A DNA stretch of 64,000 bases from Calycina herbarum (Eukaryota > Ascomycota > Leotiomycetes > Helotiales > Pezizellaceae): positions 744,001 through 808,000 of the forward strand of contig LLEY01000001.1 of assembly GCA_001414485.1 (NCBI GenBank), in the 5' to 3' direction. Under the pieces are notes generated by a model that searched no databases, had not been told where the DNA came from, and saw only the letters and a list, made by a program, of their open reading frames with translations. The number at the start of each line of letters is the position of its first letter. The stretch's first letter is position 1. Shown in pieces: positions 20,574 through 34,345 of this stretch. The translations under genes and the position numbers were made by a program.

Positions 20574-23385
20574 ATTGATCGGAATTTTGGGGAGGGACAA
20601 GGTATCGCGAAATGTTCCTTAGTTTGACGCTCGAGATCAAAGAGGGGTGAAAATACATCTAACTTTACCCCACTTAAAACCCCCCGCTCTCCATTTTGAG
20701 GTGCTAGTACGATCCGGCGCAACCGACCAATGTATTATAATGTCTCCTAGTCTCGGTTTACAATACTTAGATGCCCCTCAGCGCCACTCTCACAGTTGCA
20801 ACAATTTTCCAGCAGGACAAAAGATCGAGACAAGTAAGATATACTATCCAGAAACCCAGACTTCTGTTAACGAAACGTGCGAGCAATCTTCTTAATAAAA
20901 CAAGAGGTAGTAAAAGATTACCCTTGAACCCGAATTTACCTTCGAATACAATACTTTCAGCTCTCCAAAGATCTTCTAACGATATAACAACAACCTTTAG
21001 GAATAAAAAAGAACCAAAACTACCATGATCGTTCTCAAAAGAGCAAGTCTTTCAGGAAGTGACAATACTCAAGGTGAGAAGCTCGGCTCTTAATAGTCTT
21101 TTATTAGACTAAGCGAGTAAATTGGGAAACTAGTATAAAATGAGATAAACTAAGAAAATGCATAATAAAGAGCATATTATAGAGATCGATAGATAGTTAC
21201 GGTAGATACAAAAGCTATTACAAAATACCTAGAAAAGCATAACTCTTGGAAAGAAATGCGAAAATTCTCATTCTTCACTCAAGCAGATAATTCAAGAAAA
21301 ACCAATGGTTTTTATATATACCTAAAAAGAATTATATTAATAGGATAAAAAGGTGTTTTGTGTTATTATTCTAATTGAATAGAACATCGAATTGATTTGT
21401 AACTTGTTACTAAGATACTAGAACGTCAGTGAATGTTTGTTGAAGATAACTCCTTTGAAGAAGAGCTGGCATTTCTTTTTATAACAGAATATCAAACTAA
21501 TTTAAAGGCTCTTGCTAATACGTGAGTACCTATTTCGTTACCTTCGAAAATACACCTACCGTCGAAAATAAAACCAACATTCATTTTCAGATCTACCGGT
21601 CTCTCCACCTAGATTCTTAACCCAAAACAGCCGAAATAAGTGCTATTTCTTCTGTCTCAGAATAGGAAGTGCCATTAGAAAGTAACAAAAGAGCAGGCAG
21701 GAATGACATAGGTTTCATGGATTTGATGGGTAGTGCCACGGAGTAAACTTGAACTTGATGGATCAGTATATTTAGGCAATGCGATATGTTCATCGATAGA
21801 TGTATGTAGATGGATATCGCGAATCTTGAACCTCTCTCCCTGTCACCTTCACACTCTCAGTTCCCGCCCCCAACCCAACTCCCACTTTCCCCAAACCGAC
21901 TATAAACCCCAGCCACGAAGAACCAAGAAGACAAGTGCGTGACTTTGAATTCGACCATGTTACTATTGTTTCTCCTAAGCGCCGTTGAGAGGGATTGTAC
22001 TACTTCATGTCAAAGAAGCCCTGTGTAACATTGTGTCAATACCCTCCTCAATACCACTAACTCGCTGTATTTTCCAGCGAGAACAATTGAGAAGCGATAG
22101 ATTTGATGTCGAAAGAAATCTACCTTCGAATCCACTACCAAATCTTCCTTCTAGCCAATGATCATGAAAAATCAAGCCAACTTCCACAGAGAGATTTTTT
22201 TTTGTTTTTCCACTAGTGCACTAAGTCTTCTTCACAACCTTTATTCCGGCTTTTGTTCCGGATTTGGCTACTACGATCTCCGTTACACCCTTAACGTTTT
22301 ATATTTTCCCTCGAGGCCTGAGGGTCAAAGGTTTCACCGCCTACCTTGTCCTCCCCAGTGAAGAAAACAAAAGTACTTCATGCCTTCACTCCACAGAAAC
22401 CATCTACTCAAATCTCACTTCCACACCTTACCGCACCATGAATCTCCCCCGCAAGTCAAGTGAAACAAAAACAAGGTATGCAAAAAGCGGCAAACGCCCC
22501 TCTCAATAATGATTTAAAAACCTCCCCTCAGAATGGCTCAATCAAAACATCAAAACCAAGAGCGCCGCCAAGAAATGTCCTGCTTGCCTGCAAAGCAGAA
22601 ACCACCCCTTCACAGGTAGCTAAATTCAAACTTGCGCTCGAAGCCCAAACGCCTGTTGGTATCTCATCATATCGGCGAGTCATTGTATAGACGTAAGAGT
22701 GTTAAGGGGGATCTGCCGTCGAAAACCCGCCTACCTTCGAATCCAAAATTTACATTCCTTATATGCTCTTAACGGTGATAGCAAGACCAAGATCCACAAG
22801 AAGAAGAAAAAAGAGGCATGTACTAACCTCCTCCATAATAACCAAAAGTTAGTCCTAGGCTGGCAACCACCCACCCATCATCATCTTCCAGAAAGCACGC
22901 AGACTGCATATGAGCCCCCAAGATTCCGTGGTCTGTCGTGTTTTTATAAGGGGCCGTAGGAGAGAGATTAGATGAAAAGAACTACGTCAACTCACTCTCA
23001 TACCCCTCGTTCACCCAGATTCTCACTCACAACACTCAAACCAAAAAGACAACGTGTATCCAAGACATCTCAATTCATTCTTCCTCTCATATCGTGCATG
23101 CATAAATTTAGAATATCCAAAAAAAGCCAAAAAAAAAAAAAAAAACAACCGCTATGCACGACCAACAGAAATTACCAACCATGCTATAAACCAAAAATGC
23201 GGACTGCGCAACCACCCAGTATGCACAACAACACGCTGCAAATGCGATAAAAACCACCTCCAGTACTTCCAAATTATCCACACCACCCACCATCCCACCA
23301 TGCATTTGATAAAAAGTCAAACTTTTCAGTAAGAAATCCCTTCCCCTTTTCCCTAACCACACCCTCTCCCCTCCTCCGATGCCTC
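20574..23385. other. Long gene-free stretch
   Basis: About 2.8 kb with many short frames but none showing family features or consistent splicing. 20900-21600 is AT-rich. A run of A of about 17 lies at 23129-23146. The part nearest 23386 is the 3' UTR of the transporter gene. Confidence 0.5.
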
Positions 23386-25617
23386 CTACTCAGCACCAAT
23401 CATCCCCTTCGGCAAAAACGCAAAAATCGTGCCAACCACCGCAAGTATCGAGCATACCACAATTAAAAACCAAGCCAACACCCTCTCGCGGGCACTAACC
23501 TCCTTCCCAAAAATCTTAAGATAAAACAGCAACGGCAAAATAACACAAATAGTAAAACAAAGCGTGCTCCCCATAAACGCCATAATGCTATCAAAAGCCG
23601 GGAAGATAATCGCAATGATGACGAAAACCACAATCACCACAACCCTAATAACAACTTTGAGTATGCCACGAATCCAACCAGGCAATCCAGTGAGGACAGG
23701 GGTCGCGGAGAGGGATTGGGCGTCGAGTCCCAGGATTACCTCGATGGTTGAGACGATTGGACGGGCGTTAAGGGGGACTTTTGTTAGGGGGATGATGGCG
23801 ATGAAGATTGAGAGGAGAACAGAGAGGGTTCGGGGGTAGCCGGGGGTTTCCAGAATGTTGCCTGTTAGTTCGTTGAGGACGCCGTCGCCGTACATTAGGT
23901 AGCCTGCTACTGCTGTCATGCAGTCGAGGGTATACTATTCATCACATCAGCAATGCCTACAAACATTGGAAAATCGAGAGCTTACGGTAAAACTAAATGT
24001 TGTTTTTACTGCTCTTCCGAATTTGTATGGATGACGCATATCTCTGTAGATATTTGGAAAGACGGAATGACCACCCCATGGTGACATTAGGAGACCGAAG
24101 GAGAGGGGGAGGGTGAGCCAGTTTGAGGGGAAGAGGTAGGTTTCAGCAGGTTCTCGGAGGGAACCTGGGGTATGTGGTTTGATGAAGCCATCAGTAAGAA
24201 CAATAAGTACAACTAAATTCTTGTTAGCCCGGTCTTCAATGGGAAAGTAGAAGGAATAACTTACTGCAAAAAGTCGAAAATATCCCCACCACGCTAGTAA
24301 AACTGAGCAACCTCAACGGCGCAAAATTCAAGGGTATCAAAAGCAAACCACACACTATCTTCCACTCATCCACACCAACCCCCGGGAAGAACAAATTCAA
24401 CGTATCCGCGAAAAGGACAACCAAAGCCACACAAGCAGCCATCAACTCTAGCGTAAAGAGAACACTGGTAGCTATCCGTGCTTTGTGTCCATAACTGATA
24501 TATGCCAAATCGGCGAACGTGACCAAGCTTGCATCAACATTCATACACTTGGCCAATATTTTCGCTGTGTATGCGGTGACAGCTGCGGCGAGGAATAAAA
24601 ATATCATGCCGCAAACCCAACCCGCATATTTCATACCCATTGGCAGAGACAAAAGTCCCACACCAATAAGGACGTTTGTAGAATTGAAGATCGTCTGCGG
24701 AAGGGTAGATTGTCCGGCAATAACATAGACTTTCTGCCCATCCTGTTCAATCTCCTTGACAATCAACGGTTCCCTTTCGCCCTCCACAATCCGTGCCCCA
24801 GCAGCTTGTTGTTCCCTCCATAGTTCTCCCGCTCGATTCATCGACGATTCGGAAAGTGTAGATTGTAAAGTCCCATAACTCGTACCATAACTCCCCGCAA
24901 GAGGTGTGGCAAGATGCGGCGCAATAGCAAAGATAGATTCTCTCCCCCTCACACTTCCTTGCACACTATTCATCTCACTGCCCAATCGCTTTCCAATCGA
25001 TTCTTTTGGAAGCAAAGGTTGTTCGCTCGCTCCTTCGTTTCCGGGCGCAATAGATTCATCATCGATCGCCTCTTCGGGGCTCCCAGATTCTCCTAATTGT
25101 GCCCTAATCAAGGACATCCTTGGGACCCTTCCATATTCCACATCTCTCCTTCCATATTCTGAGGTTTCCCCTTCATTATCTTCAGGACCTTGCTCGGATT
25201 GGACGAGGAAAGAGGGTCGATGGGGTGTAACTTCGAGGAAGCCCGCGGCTCGAGTCCAACTTCTGGCGAAATTCTCGATACTGTTTACTCCTCCCACCTG
25301 AGCGAGGGCATTAAATCGTAATGCAACCGAAGACCTAAAGGTAGTTAGTAAGTATGTTCCCAAACAAATCCCCCCCCTCCCCCCTTAGCTGCCCAGAAAT
25401 GCAAAGAAAAGGGATCGTCTTACCTCCGCCTCCTCAACCCAGCATTATCGTTCTCCCCACCAACTTCCAAATTCGCATTCGACTCGCCACGAGGACTCTC
25501 GCCCTGATTCTCAAACTGCACACTCCTTCCCCCAGCCGAACTCACAGATCCCCTATGAGAAGTTCCATACTGGTAATCGTCCCAATTCGTGGGATTAGGG
25601 TTCTTTGGTCGCGTCAT
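23386..25617 (-). CDS. Vacuolar amino acid transporter, AVT1-like
   Basis: Four exons, 25617-25424, 25334-24265, 24212-23986 and 23934-23386, encode 679 residues; introns of 89, 52 and 51 nt all have GT-AG ends and restore one frame. A long hydrophilic N-terminus (to about residue 280, with R-R-R-R-S at the first splice) is followed by some ten hydrophobic segments starting at QTIFNSTNVLIGVGLLSLP, typical of the amino acid/auxin permease family. SWGGHSVFPN-type sequence (MSPWGGHSVFPNIYRDM) is also characteristic. AVT1-type proteins exchange protons for neutral amino acids across the vacuolar membrane. Substrate and membrane are inferred from the family. The protein starts at the first ATG of the exon; upstream sequence has no coding signal. 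Confidence 0.82.
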
Positions 25618-27792
25618 GATTGCCAGTTCCTACAATGCATAAGTAGCGGGGTAGGTATCTTCACCAACAGAACTCTTGGGAATTAAGCACAGGGAAGAAG
25701 TAATAGTATGTTTTGCAAGAGGCAGATGAGTAAATAGAGGAGGGAGAAAAAACAAGAGATGAGAAGGTTTGTGCGGAGATATTCTTAGTTCAAGGACCAT
25801 CAACCGCATCCGCCGCCTGGACCGAATATCGGTCTGGTCTGCTCTTATCTCGATAAGTCTCGTCAGGTTATCTCAGCTCAGTATTTATTGGTCAATGCAC
25901 TAACGCCACTCTATCAATTAATCCTGGCGAGCGCAGCGAGCGTCCAACAAGGTATTGATTGGTATTTCACTCCCCATCTTTCTTTCACTTACAACCCCTC
26001 TACTCCAATTTATATTCTACATCCAGCAATATCACCCCTCAAACCCTCAACCCAATTCTTTGATAGAGTCTTCCTTGCTCCACGGCCCGGCTCGACGGCT
26101 TGACGCGGTCTTCATCAAAATACAGGCTCTCTCAATGAGATGATGGTGGGGCAGAGGGCAAAATGATGGAAATGCTTGCTCCACCAGAGGCCCCGGAACA
26201 TGCAGATGTGGTGCAGCGGGAAAGCGAAAACTTCCCCCATCCCTGTAACATGCACCATGCAAAAAAAACTGCATGCCATTCTACCCCCCTTTTTCTCTTC
26301 CAATCATTTGCCGAGTCAAAGTACTGGAAACAAGAAACGAGAAACAACAAACCTGGTTAGGATGTACGGATATTGAATAGAAATTTTGAGAAGAGATTTT
26401 TCTTTTTTTTGTAGCGCTAGAATAGGAAGTTACACGAGAGGAGAGAAAAAGTGGTAAGATTCATCTCGTTTATTTTTCCCGTCTATTTAGAAGGCCTTGA
26501 AAAAATTCCTATTGCCACGATACAAGCAATCAAGTGTAACCTCCCTCCAGGGCCCTCCCATGGTGTTACGATGAAGCAAGCCTCGAAGTCTTTTCCAATC
26601 ATTTGATCAGCCACACTTTGAAAGCTGCATGCACATCACAAGGTTGCCTTCGTCTCCTCTCCATGTATGTACTGTAGTTGAGTCGATCACCACCATGGAT
26701 TTGCCATTATACGTTTATATTCACGAGACATTCGGAGCGAAGCATGCACAATTGATAATCAATATATCTACTTGCATACAGTGGCATTGCATTGCAGTAC
26801 AGTGCGGGGTCACCCAGATCATATCACAGAAAGGAGAAGATATATCGTGTCATTGATGGGCAAACGCGGTAAAACATCATGTCCGATCATCGCAAGCATC
26901 CCACCAAGGGGGGTTGCTGGACTTCGTGACTGCAGTAAGAATCCAAGCCATGATTCCTCGTACATCGGAACAATATTTGAAAAAAGCTATTATGCCACAA
27001 CGTCTAGGACAAGCAAGTCACTCCAACAAAGTAGCATAGAGTAATCAAAAACGATTAATATCTAGGGCTTGATGTCATCTTGTAAGTTTATTCATTTCAT
27101 TTTATTATCCTAAAATTTTAAAATAATCTCATTCCTCGGGTGTACGAAGAACGATGGTAGATTCTCAGGAAAATGAAAAATTTTGTTGTAAACTCAATTG
27201 TCCCACATTGTGCCTTCCTCTCTCACGCTCGGCATGAAGCGGCAAGGGTCTGCCTGGAGTCAAAGGAAGAGGAAGGAGGGACTCTAATTCTCATCTTTTG
27301 AGGTGGCCAAGTCAAGGAAGGAACTACCATGGCCTGACTAACTCGTAGGTAACAACACCTCGTGGGTCGGCAGCTAGTTCTGTGTGTCGATTACTAGCAG
27401 GTCGCAACACCCCTTAGCCCAACACCTAGTTACTTAGGATTTGAGCCTCAGTTCAACGATTAGTAGAGAGAGGATTTCTACACCTAGAACTACTTCACAT
27501 GTATCAAAAAACCAAAATCATTCCACCACAAATTTCTCCATTACCATAATATTTCTCTCTATGTATGTTTTGCTTCGGAATTTTTACACTCGCCTCTCTC
27601 TCTCGCTGTCTCGAAAACAATTACGCAAAGAAACCACCCACTGTAACTGCCCAACAAGCAAACAACCACCCACCACTCCGCGCCAACAAGAGCCCAAGGC
27701 TCACAAAAAGCCAACAAGAAACAAGAAACTGTTCATGTACTCAGAAGACCCACTATCTATCCACCCAAAAAGACTCTATCTATCCCAGTGAT
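25618..27792. other. Intergenic, promoter side of transporter and 3' side of CorA gene
   Basis: Over 2 kb between the transporter start and the CorA stop with no gene recognised. Pyrimidine-rich tracts near 25960-26060 fit a fungal promoter. I saw no tRNA. Confidence 0.45.
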
Positions 27793-29742
27793 CTAGATAT
27801 ATCGCATTCTCCTCGCAATAAACAAACTCAAGATCGTGAAAAAAATCAAGAATCCAAAGATCCCGAAGAACGGCCCCAAACTCTCACTATTCTTCCACGG
27901 AACCGCAACATTCATCCCAAAAAGACCGCACACCAAATTGAGAGGAACCAAAATCGATGCCAGCAATGTGATCTTGCTCAGAACCCTATTCGCATGGTTG
28001 CCCTGGGTAATATTGTCAATGGAGAGCTGCGCAAGGTAATTGCTATGCGCGCGCGACAGCATCTTCTCAAAGTGGGCCAGACTGGTCATCATCGTGACAA
28101 CGTGATCTTGAATATCACCAAGATAGAGGCCGATGTCGATGTGAGGTGTGACCTTGTAGTTGGGGTTACATCGCTTGGTGAAACCTCGTAAAACGTCGGC
28201 CTTTCCGCCTAGAAGCTTCATCAGACCCATGACGTTCTTACGGACCATGCCAATTCTTCGCAAGAAGGAGTGCATGTCATCGTTACGAGCAACAAAGACT
28301 TCGTCCTCGATGGAATCTGTCTCGTGCTCAATCTTGGTGATTATGGGTGCGAAACAATCGACAATGTCATCGCTAGTATGTTGTTAGTATGGTAGATAGC
28401 AAATGACAAGAACAGCAACTTACATTAGTGCATAGCATACCCAGTCGCTGCTGAGAGAAACATAATCCTTCAACATGGTGATCCTCTTCCGGACGTGAGT
28501 AGCATGAGGGTTTGGCGAGAAGCTAAAGCTCAACGTTCCCTCGCGGAAGACAATGACATAAATGTTGAAAGGCTCATATTCTTGACCACCCTCGATCTCC
28601 TCGACGTGGAAGGAGCGGAAACATGCGAAATAATAGGAGGGGAAGAGCTCAATCTTCTCGCGAGCCTCTTGTGTTCCGATATCCTCAATAGTCAAGGGAT
28701 GGACTCCGAATGCCTTGCAAATAGCACGGATCTCCTCTTCGGTTGGATTGTTCATGTTGAGCCACCAAACACCGTCCTCCTCCTCTCCTTCTGGCAGCGT
28801 GAAGAGATTTCGGACATCTTCTCCAGGCAGGATGAGGCCTCCAAAATCGGCGGAGTGGATAGTTGCCTCGCCCTCTGAAGAAAAGAACTCAAATCGATTG
28901 ATGTCAGTGCTAGGTGTTTGGGTAGCGGACTCCAAGGTTGCTGCGTCGTCTGCATTTTCCTTTTCATCCAAAGAAGAGGTACCATTGGTTGGGATCTCTA
29001 CAAAATCACCGTCATTGGTAATGATTGTAGGGACGTTGCCGGCATTGTGTGGCCGAAGGTCTTGGAATACACGAGCCTGTGGCTGGCCTTTTGGTGGTGT
29101 CTTCTCCCGGCTCTCCTCTTCGGCAATGAAATCCTCCAAACCCTCAAAGTCGATCTGGAGCGTGCTCTTGTTTCCATTCTTTTGTAACGGAAAGCACACG
29201 TCCTCTTCCGCTTCTGACTTGACAGATGCGGTAAGGGATCTAGCATCGTCTTCGTTTGTGAAACGTCTGCTGCGAAGACTTCTGCGGCTAGTGGCCGACG
29301 CAGTGCGACGGAGGGGGTTGCAATCTTCTTGTTGCTGGTTATCGTTTTGATCAACATCAATTGTTGAATGCTTTCTCTCACGGCGTCGAGCCTCAGCAAA
29401 TGCCTTTACTGAGTTTGGTGGGGAGATGGATCTCGGGTCCATAGTAGTAACTGTTCCTCGGCGGCTTCTCTCGCCACCACCAGTTCGATTGTGGAAGGGA
29501 GAGGGATCAGCAACCTCCTCGTCAATAACTGCATGCTCAAAGTCTCTTGCGATAGTGTGCAAGAGTCCTTCATTAACCAGGGATAGGTCCGGGTTTCCTG
29601 GGGAGCCGGTGAACATACTTCCGGCAGTACCTCTTCGAGAACGTGGTTCCTTTTGGACCGAGGCGGATTGATATCGGTGGTCATCCAATTCTGGGACTGG
29701 GGTGCTGTACCCAGTATTGAGGGTATCGTCGTGGTCAGACAT
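27793..29742 (-). CDS. CorA-family magnesium transporter (Alr1/Mnr2 type)
   Basis: Exons 29742-28424 and 28372-27793 encode 632 residues; a 51-nt intron (GTAAGT...ACTAG) joins VCYALI to DDIVDCFAP. A long, charged, Ser-rich cytosolic N-terminus is followed by the CorA domain (WWLNMNNPTEEEI, then YYFACFRSF), a coiled helical part and two C-terminal membrane segments. The signature GMN loop lies at about residue 594 in VCGLFGMNVAVPW. Fungal members of this group form pentameric channels for Mg2+ at the plasma or vacuolar membrane. Which of the two cannot be told. The ATG gives MSDHDDTLNTGYSTPVPELDD, a typical acidic start. Confidence 0.87.
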
Positions 29743-31208
29743 TGCGGCGGATAGTCTATTTATTCAAAAAGCTTCTATACTTTAGAATGTCAGCCTCCGT
29801 ATACAGATGCAACCAGCGTGATAGCTCACATTAGTTTTAGGTCAAAAGCGCCCTCGAATCGATAAGGAGGGTCGCACCGAGCGCCCACCGCGTGTTGGCG
29901 TCAACTTGATAGAGGATTTGGCACAGGTTTACGACCTGCACACAGTTTCCTATGGTTTTAAAAAACCAACACCGCCCAGCTCCTCGTGGCAAGATTTCTT
30001 TTATTTTTTTCTTTTGGTAGTATGGTATTTTTTCTTCTTGACCTAAGGGCCAGTTATGGAGGTTTTTTGTCGCCCCCGCAGTACGCCCAGCTTTTTGGGC
30101 CGAGGAGCGGACGGATGAAGGAAAACTGGTGAAGTACGAGTCCCGCCAACTTGGTGGTTGTTGTTGATAGAGGCCGCCGAGGCGATAAGCTTGGAAGAAG
30201 ATGGTCGGGCGGTGAGAAAGAACTTTTCGTTGTATTCTGTTATGGCGAGTCTATCGGAAAGACTGCTTGGTATGTTGCGTGCGTTGTAGTATGGGGGAGT
30301 GTGGTTGGTGAGCTTATAAGGCCTTGTTGCGCAAAACTTTTTGTCCGGGTGAGGGCAAGTTGTGGGTGAACACAATGACGTGCCGAAAAGGGCTAGAATT
30401 CCGGTCCGCCACACGCAGGTGCGGTTGAACGGTGAATTAGTTTGTGTCGCTCAACAGGACGCGATGGTTTCGGGATTCGTGCGAATTGGGATTCGTGCGT
30501 TGGTAGATTTTTGGGGTGGTGGTTCAAAACCTGGAGGTTTGTTGGAAAGAAGGGAGGAAGAGAAGAGTCAGCACTTTTTTGAAGGTTGCTCAAAAATCGC
30601 TCATGGCGCCATTTGGTTGGCTCAAGCTTTCTCTTAGCGAGCGGTTTGCCGGCAGCTGAGTTCGAGGCTCTGCATCGAATCAGGGTTCAGCCTTTTGTAA
30701 CGAAACACAGCTTATGCCTTTCATAAGTCAAGTAAGGGGGTGTACAATATATATATATATATATATATACACATACGCCAATTCTTCAAGCTTATCTCCA
30801 TATAAGAATATAAGTGCTGAGTTTACTTTGAGGGATTTCAGGTGTTCAAAAGGCTCATGTGCTGACGATGCTTGCCTTGGCAATCTGAGTTCCAAGGTTA
30901 TTTGGCTTTGGCTCGTGATAGAGACAAAGCGGCAATGTCATTGCCTTCTTATGAATCTTATTCAGGAGTTGAGCTAGAAAGAAGAAAAGAGAGAAGTAAT
31001 AAATCACAATGGTCTAAATTGTGAAGGAAGAGCTGAGAAAAAAAAGTATCCCTTGAATGCCAAGCCTGAGGTTCTCAGCCTCGTCACGTGGAACCAATCA
31101 GACGACAGCTCAACTTTAGAGAAGGCCAGCATAGCTACTTGAAAGGCCAGACTCTCAGTAACAAGTTGAGCAGGTCCAACAACTTGCACAACACCAAATA
31201 CAACAACA
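29743..31208. other. Intergenic between CorA and SPC1
   Basis: About 1.5 kb that must contain both divergent promoters. It holds a (TA)11 microsatellite at 30747-30769. No frame looks coding. Confidence 0.5.
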
Positions 31209-31629
31209 ATGGTAGACCAATTATTAGAACAAGTCCGCGACATCGCCGAAGGTCAAATCGTATGTCTAAGCTCCCCTCAATTTAAAAATACCCATATTAA
31301 CGCAATCCCCAGGATTTCGAAGGCCAGAGGTTCACTGAATTCCTAGCCACAGCCCTCCTCTCAATAGTCGGGGTAAGTTAAATCAATATCGCATATTACT
31401 ATTATACACACTAAGTAATCAATAGGCATTATCATTTATCATCGGCTACTTCAAACAAGATATCAAGCTCGCGCTCCTCATTGGATTGGGAGGAACGGCC
31501 CTCACAATGTTCCTCGTCGTACCACCTTGGCCTTTCTTCAATCGACACCCGGTTAAATGGTTACCCGTTGGAGGAGTAGAGAAGTCATCTACGGAAGGAA
31601 TCACAGTCGATGGACAAGTTGTAGGATGA
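31209..31629 (+). CDS. SPC1: Signal peptidase complex subunit 1 (SPC12)
   Basis: Three exons, 31209-31259, 31313-31372 and 31426-31629, encode 104 residues; both introns are 53 nt with GT-AG ends and phase 0. The protein reads DFEGQRFTEFLATALLSIVG then ALSFIIGYFKQDIKL, and VVPPWPFFNRHPVKWLP near the end. This is the SPC12 pattern: a short cytosolic N-terminus with (D/Y)xEGQ, two membrane helices joined by a tight turn, and a conserved PxWPxxxxxPxxWLP tail. The subunit belongs to the ER signal peptidase complex and helps select true signal peptides over membrane anchors. It faces RBX1 tail to tail with 349 bp between stops. Confidence 0.88.
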
Positions 31630-31978
31630 GGGAATAAGTCACAAAATTCTGGCGTTATTGGGATCTGGAAACCTGGGAATCTGTTTGGAGGAAGGGATTA
31701 TATTGCAGAAAAGTCGCAAGTAGTCATCTTTGTATTTGATTTGAGAGAACTTTTGCAAGAAGGCTATGCTCCATCAAAATATCTCCATGCCCTGCGTGAA
31801 CGCCGCCACCATAATATTTCCCTTCGTAAAAAAACGTACGCCTGTACTGCTCTGAGCTGTGGTGTAAAAGCGCAAGCTTCCAGTACATGCTCTACAACCA
31901 TCTCCATTCATCATTCATGCTTGGGCGCCATCCCCCATTGTGTCATTTATTTTTCAGTTTCCGCTCCTCGACCAGGAT

Positions 31979-32508
<530 letters not shown>

Positions 32509-33139
32509 GGTGATTGATTTCGTTTTATGTTTGTATGGTAGGTTCAAAGATGAGGGAACGAGTGTTGGAGGGGTAGATGGCGCGGGAGGAAGCTTGTATC
32601 TGTAGTCCTGATGAACTTGAGGCGGAGACGATGGGGGTTCTATTCACGAGACGGGACGAAGCACACAGCCCGGAGCTTTGATTCCCGTTGGAGAGTGAAT
32701 AAGTTGGCGTAGAAGAGGTTGTTGAGTTGGCTCCCTCTGTAAATCGTAGGTGAAGCCCGCTTGATACAAGGCAAGCCAGGCCCACCCCTGTCAGTAGAGT
32801 AGGCCGCAGAAGCAACTTCCGCAACTTTCTATATGAGAGCTTTGAAGAGAACAATTATGAGGCATGTTTTACTTACTTATTAAACTTCTGTTCTCTTATC
32901 TAAATCCGAGACTTAAAGGCGGAAAATGGCCATATTTTCGAAATTTCACGCGATCTGGAATAGCTTCATGTAGCCAGCCCTCTCTAACTTCAAACCAAAT
33001 ATCGCCAAGAGATTAGATCTTCAGATAAGAGTGTACAACGCCAGTCGCGTCTTCTGAACTTCAAAGCGCGACAACAACCTCTAATTCCCTTCTATTGCCA
33101 TATCGCAGCATTAATTGACCACGTCCTATCTATTCCAGC
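32509..33139. promoter_or_regulatory. Divergent promoter between RBX1 and the CENP-O gene
   Basis: 631 bp between two divergent ATG codons. It contains an open minus-strand frame at 32525-32854 without family resemblance, which I take as chance. No specific binding site was recognised. Confidence 0.45.
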
Positions 33140-34133
33140 ATGTCTGATTCAATAGATTCTAACAGTGGAGACGCGATTGGAGTTCAACTCAACAGCGAAA
33201 TAGCATATCTCCAAGCACAAAGTAAACAATGATGCCCCCACCACACTTCGAACCACCCAACTAACAACCACAGTATCATCTCTGCAGGCGCAGAGGAAGC
33301 TTCAAGCAACCGCAATCCTCTCCTCCCACGCCACAAAAGCAACCCTCCTCCGTCTCCAAAAAGCCTCCCAAAAGTCCAGCTCCCAACCAAGTTTCCAATC
33401 CCAAAGCTCCTCCACCCAAGATATACCAACCGACACCGACCCCCTCCTCTCAACATCCAGAGACCAACTCCTCCATAACCAGCAAAACCTCTACCGAGCA
33501 TGCGGTTCCATAACTGCCTTCAAAATGCGCGACCCAGATCCGAACGCCGTAGACAAGGGGAATGTTTTAGGGATCCGAATCGATGTTTCTACAACAGGGA
33601 AATTCATCACGCCTTATTATATTATGCTTAATAAACCATTTCCGGACTCGGAACTCTTAGGGGTTCATCGGCATACCCTCCCTCCTTATATTCCGCTCGC
33701 AGAATTAGCAAAGAGGTACTTACCAACCAGCAAAGGCGTAGTCCCAATGACAACCCCCAAAGCCCCCGGTGCGAAACGACAAGATTTACGACGTTTTGTG
33801 AGGGCGCTTAGGAAAGAGGTTGTGGGGTATCACAACCGTGTTGCTGTTATCAAGAGTCTTAGGAAAGAATTTAAGCTTGATGAGAAGGAGTCTAAGAAGG
33901 GGAAGGGGAGGGAGAAGGTGATTGATGATATTAGTGCTGCGGATGCGGAGGCGAAACAGATTTGTATTCGCTGGGTGGATGAGAGGGTTGGTCGGGTGGT
34001 GGTGGATGATGGGGGTGCGGTTGTTGGGTGTGTGGTTATGGGCCCGGAGGGGAGGGATCGGGAGACTGAACGGGCGGTTTTGAAGGGGAGGATGGAGGGG
34101 GTTGGGGGGAGGTTGAGGGAGGGGATTTATTGA
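33140..34133 (+). CDS. CENP-O/Mal2-like inner kinetochore protein
   Basis: Exons 33140-33221 and 33274-34133 encode 313 residues. The 52-nt intron has donor GTAAAC, branch CTAAC and acceptor CAG, and splits an Ile codon. After an N-terminal coiled coil (EIAYLQAQISSLQAQRKLQ) comes NLYRACGSITAF, GIRIDVSTTGKFITPYYIML and VHRHTLPPYIPL, the pattern of the CENP-O family (Mcm21 in budding yeast, Mal2 in fission yeast). These proteins belong to the COMA/CCAN complex on centromeric chromatin. The C-terminal part is rich in Gly, Arg and Val. The start is the only in-frame ATG before the coiled coil. An alternative acceptor (TCTGCAG, about 33286) would shorten it. Confidence 0.75.
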
Positions 34134-34345
34134 TTGGGCAGATGTGGTGATATTGGGAGTTTGTGGTCATGTCAGAGTTTATGTTTGGGGATACCCTTGG
34201 GAGGATTTGTGCTTGCTTTCTTTGCTTGTATTACGAGTTTCTTCGTTCCGCCAATTCTCATTTGATGATTTCAATATCTGTCTCGCATTGATTCTTCGAT
34301 CTGAATCAACGTATCTAAACCCATCTTGGCACGAGAACCCGCTTT

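Noticed and set aside
20647..23362. Many 60-90 residue frames in the long spacer
   Set aside because: No domain, no consistent splice structure, low-complexity composition.
28715..29350. 211-residue plus-strand frame
   Set aside because: Antisense to the CorA gene; Ser-rich shadow of its acidic N-terminus.
30747..30769. (TA)11 as a transposon target or origin
   Set aside because: A plain microsatellite; no inverted ends or other signals around it.
32525..32854. 109-residue minus-strand frame upstream of RBX1
   Set aside because: No family resemblance, lies in the shared promoter and covers the RBX1 5' leader.
33184..33501. Gly/Trp-rich minus-strand frame
   Set aside because: Shadow of the coiled-coil part of the CENP-O-like gene.
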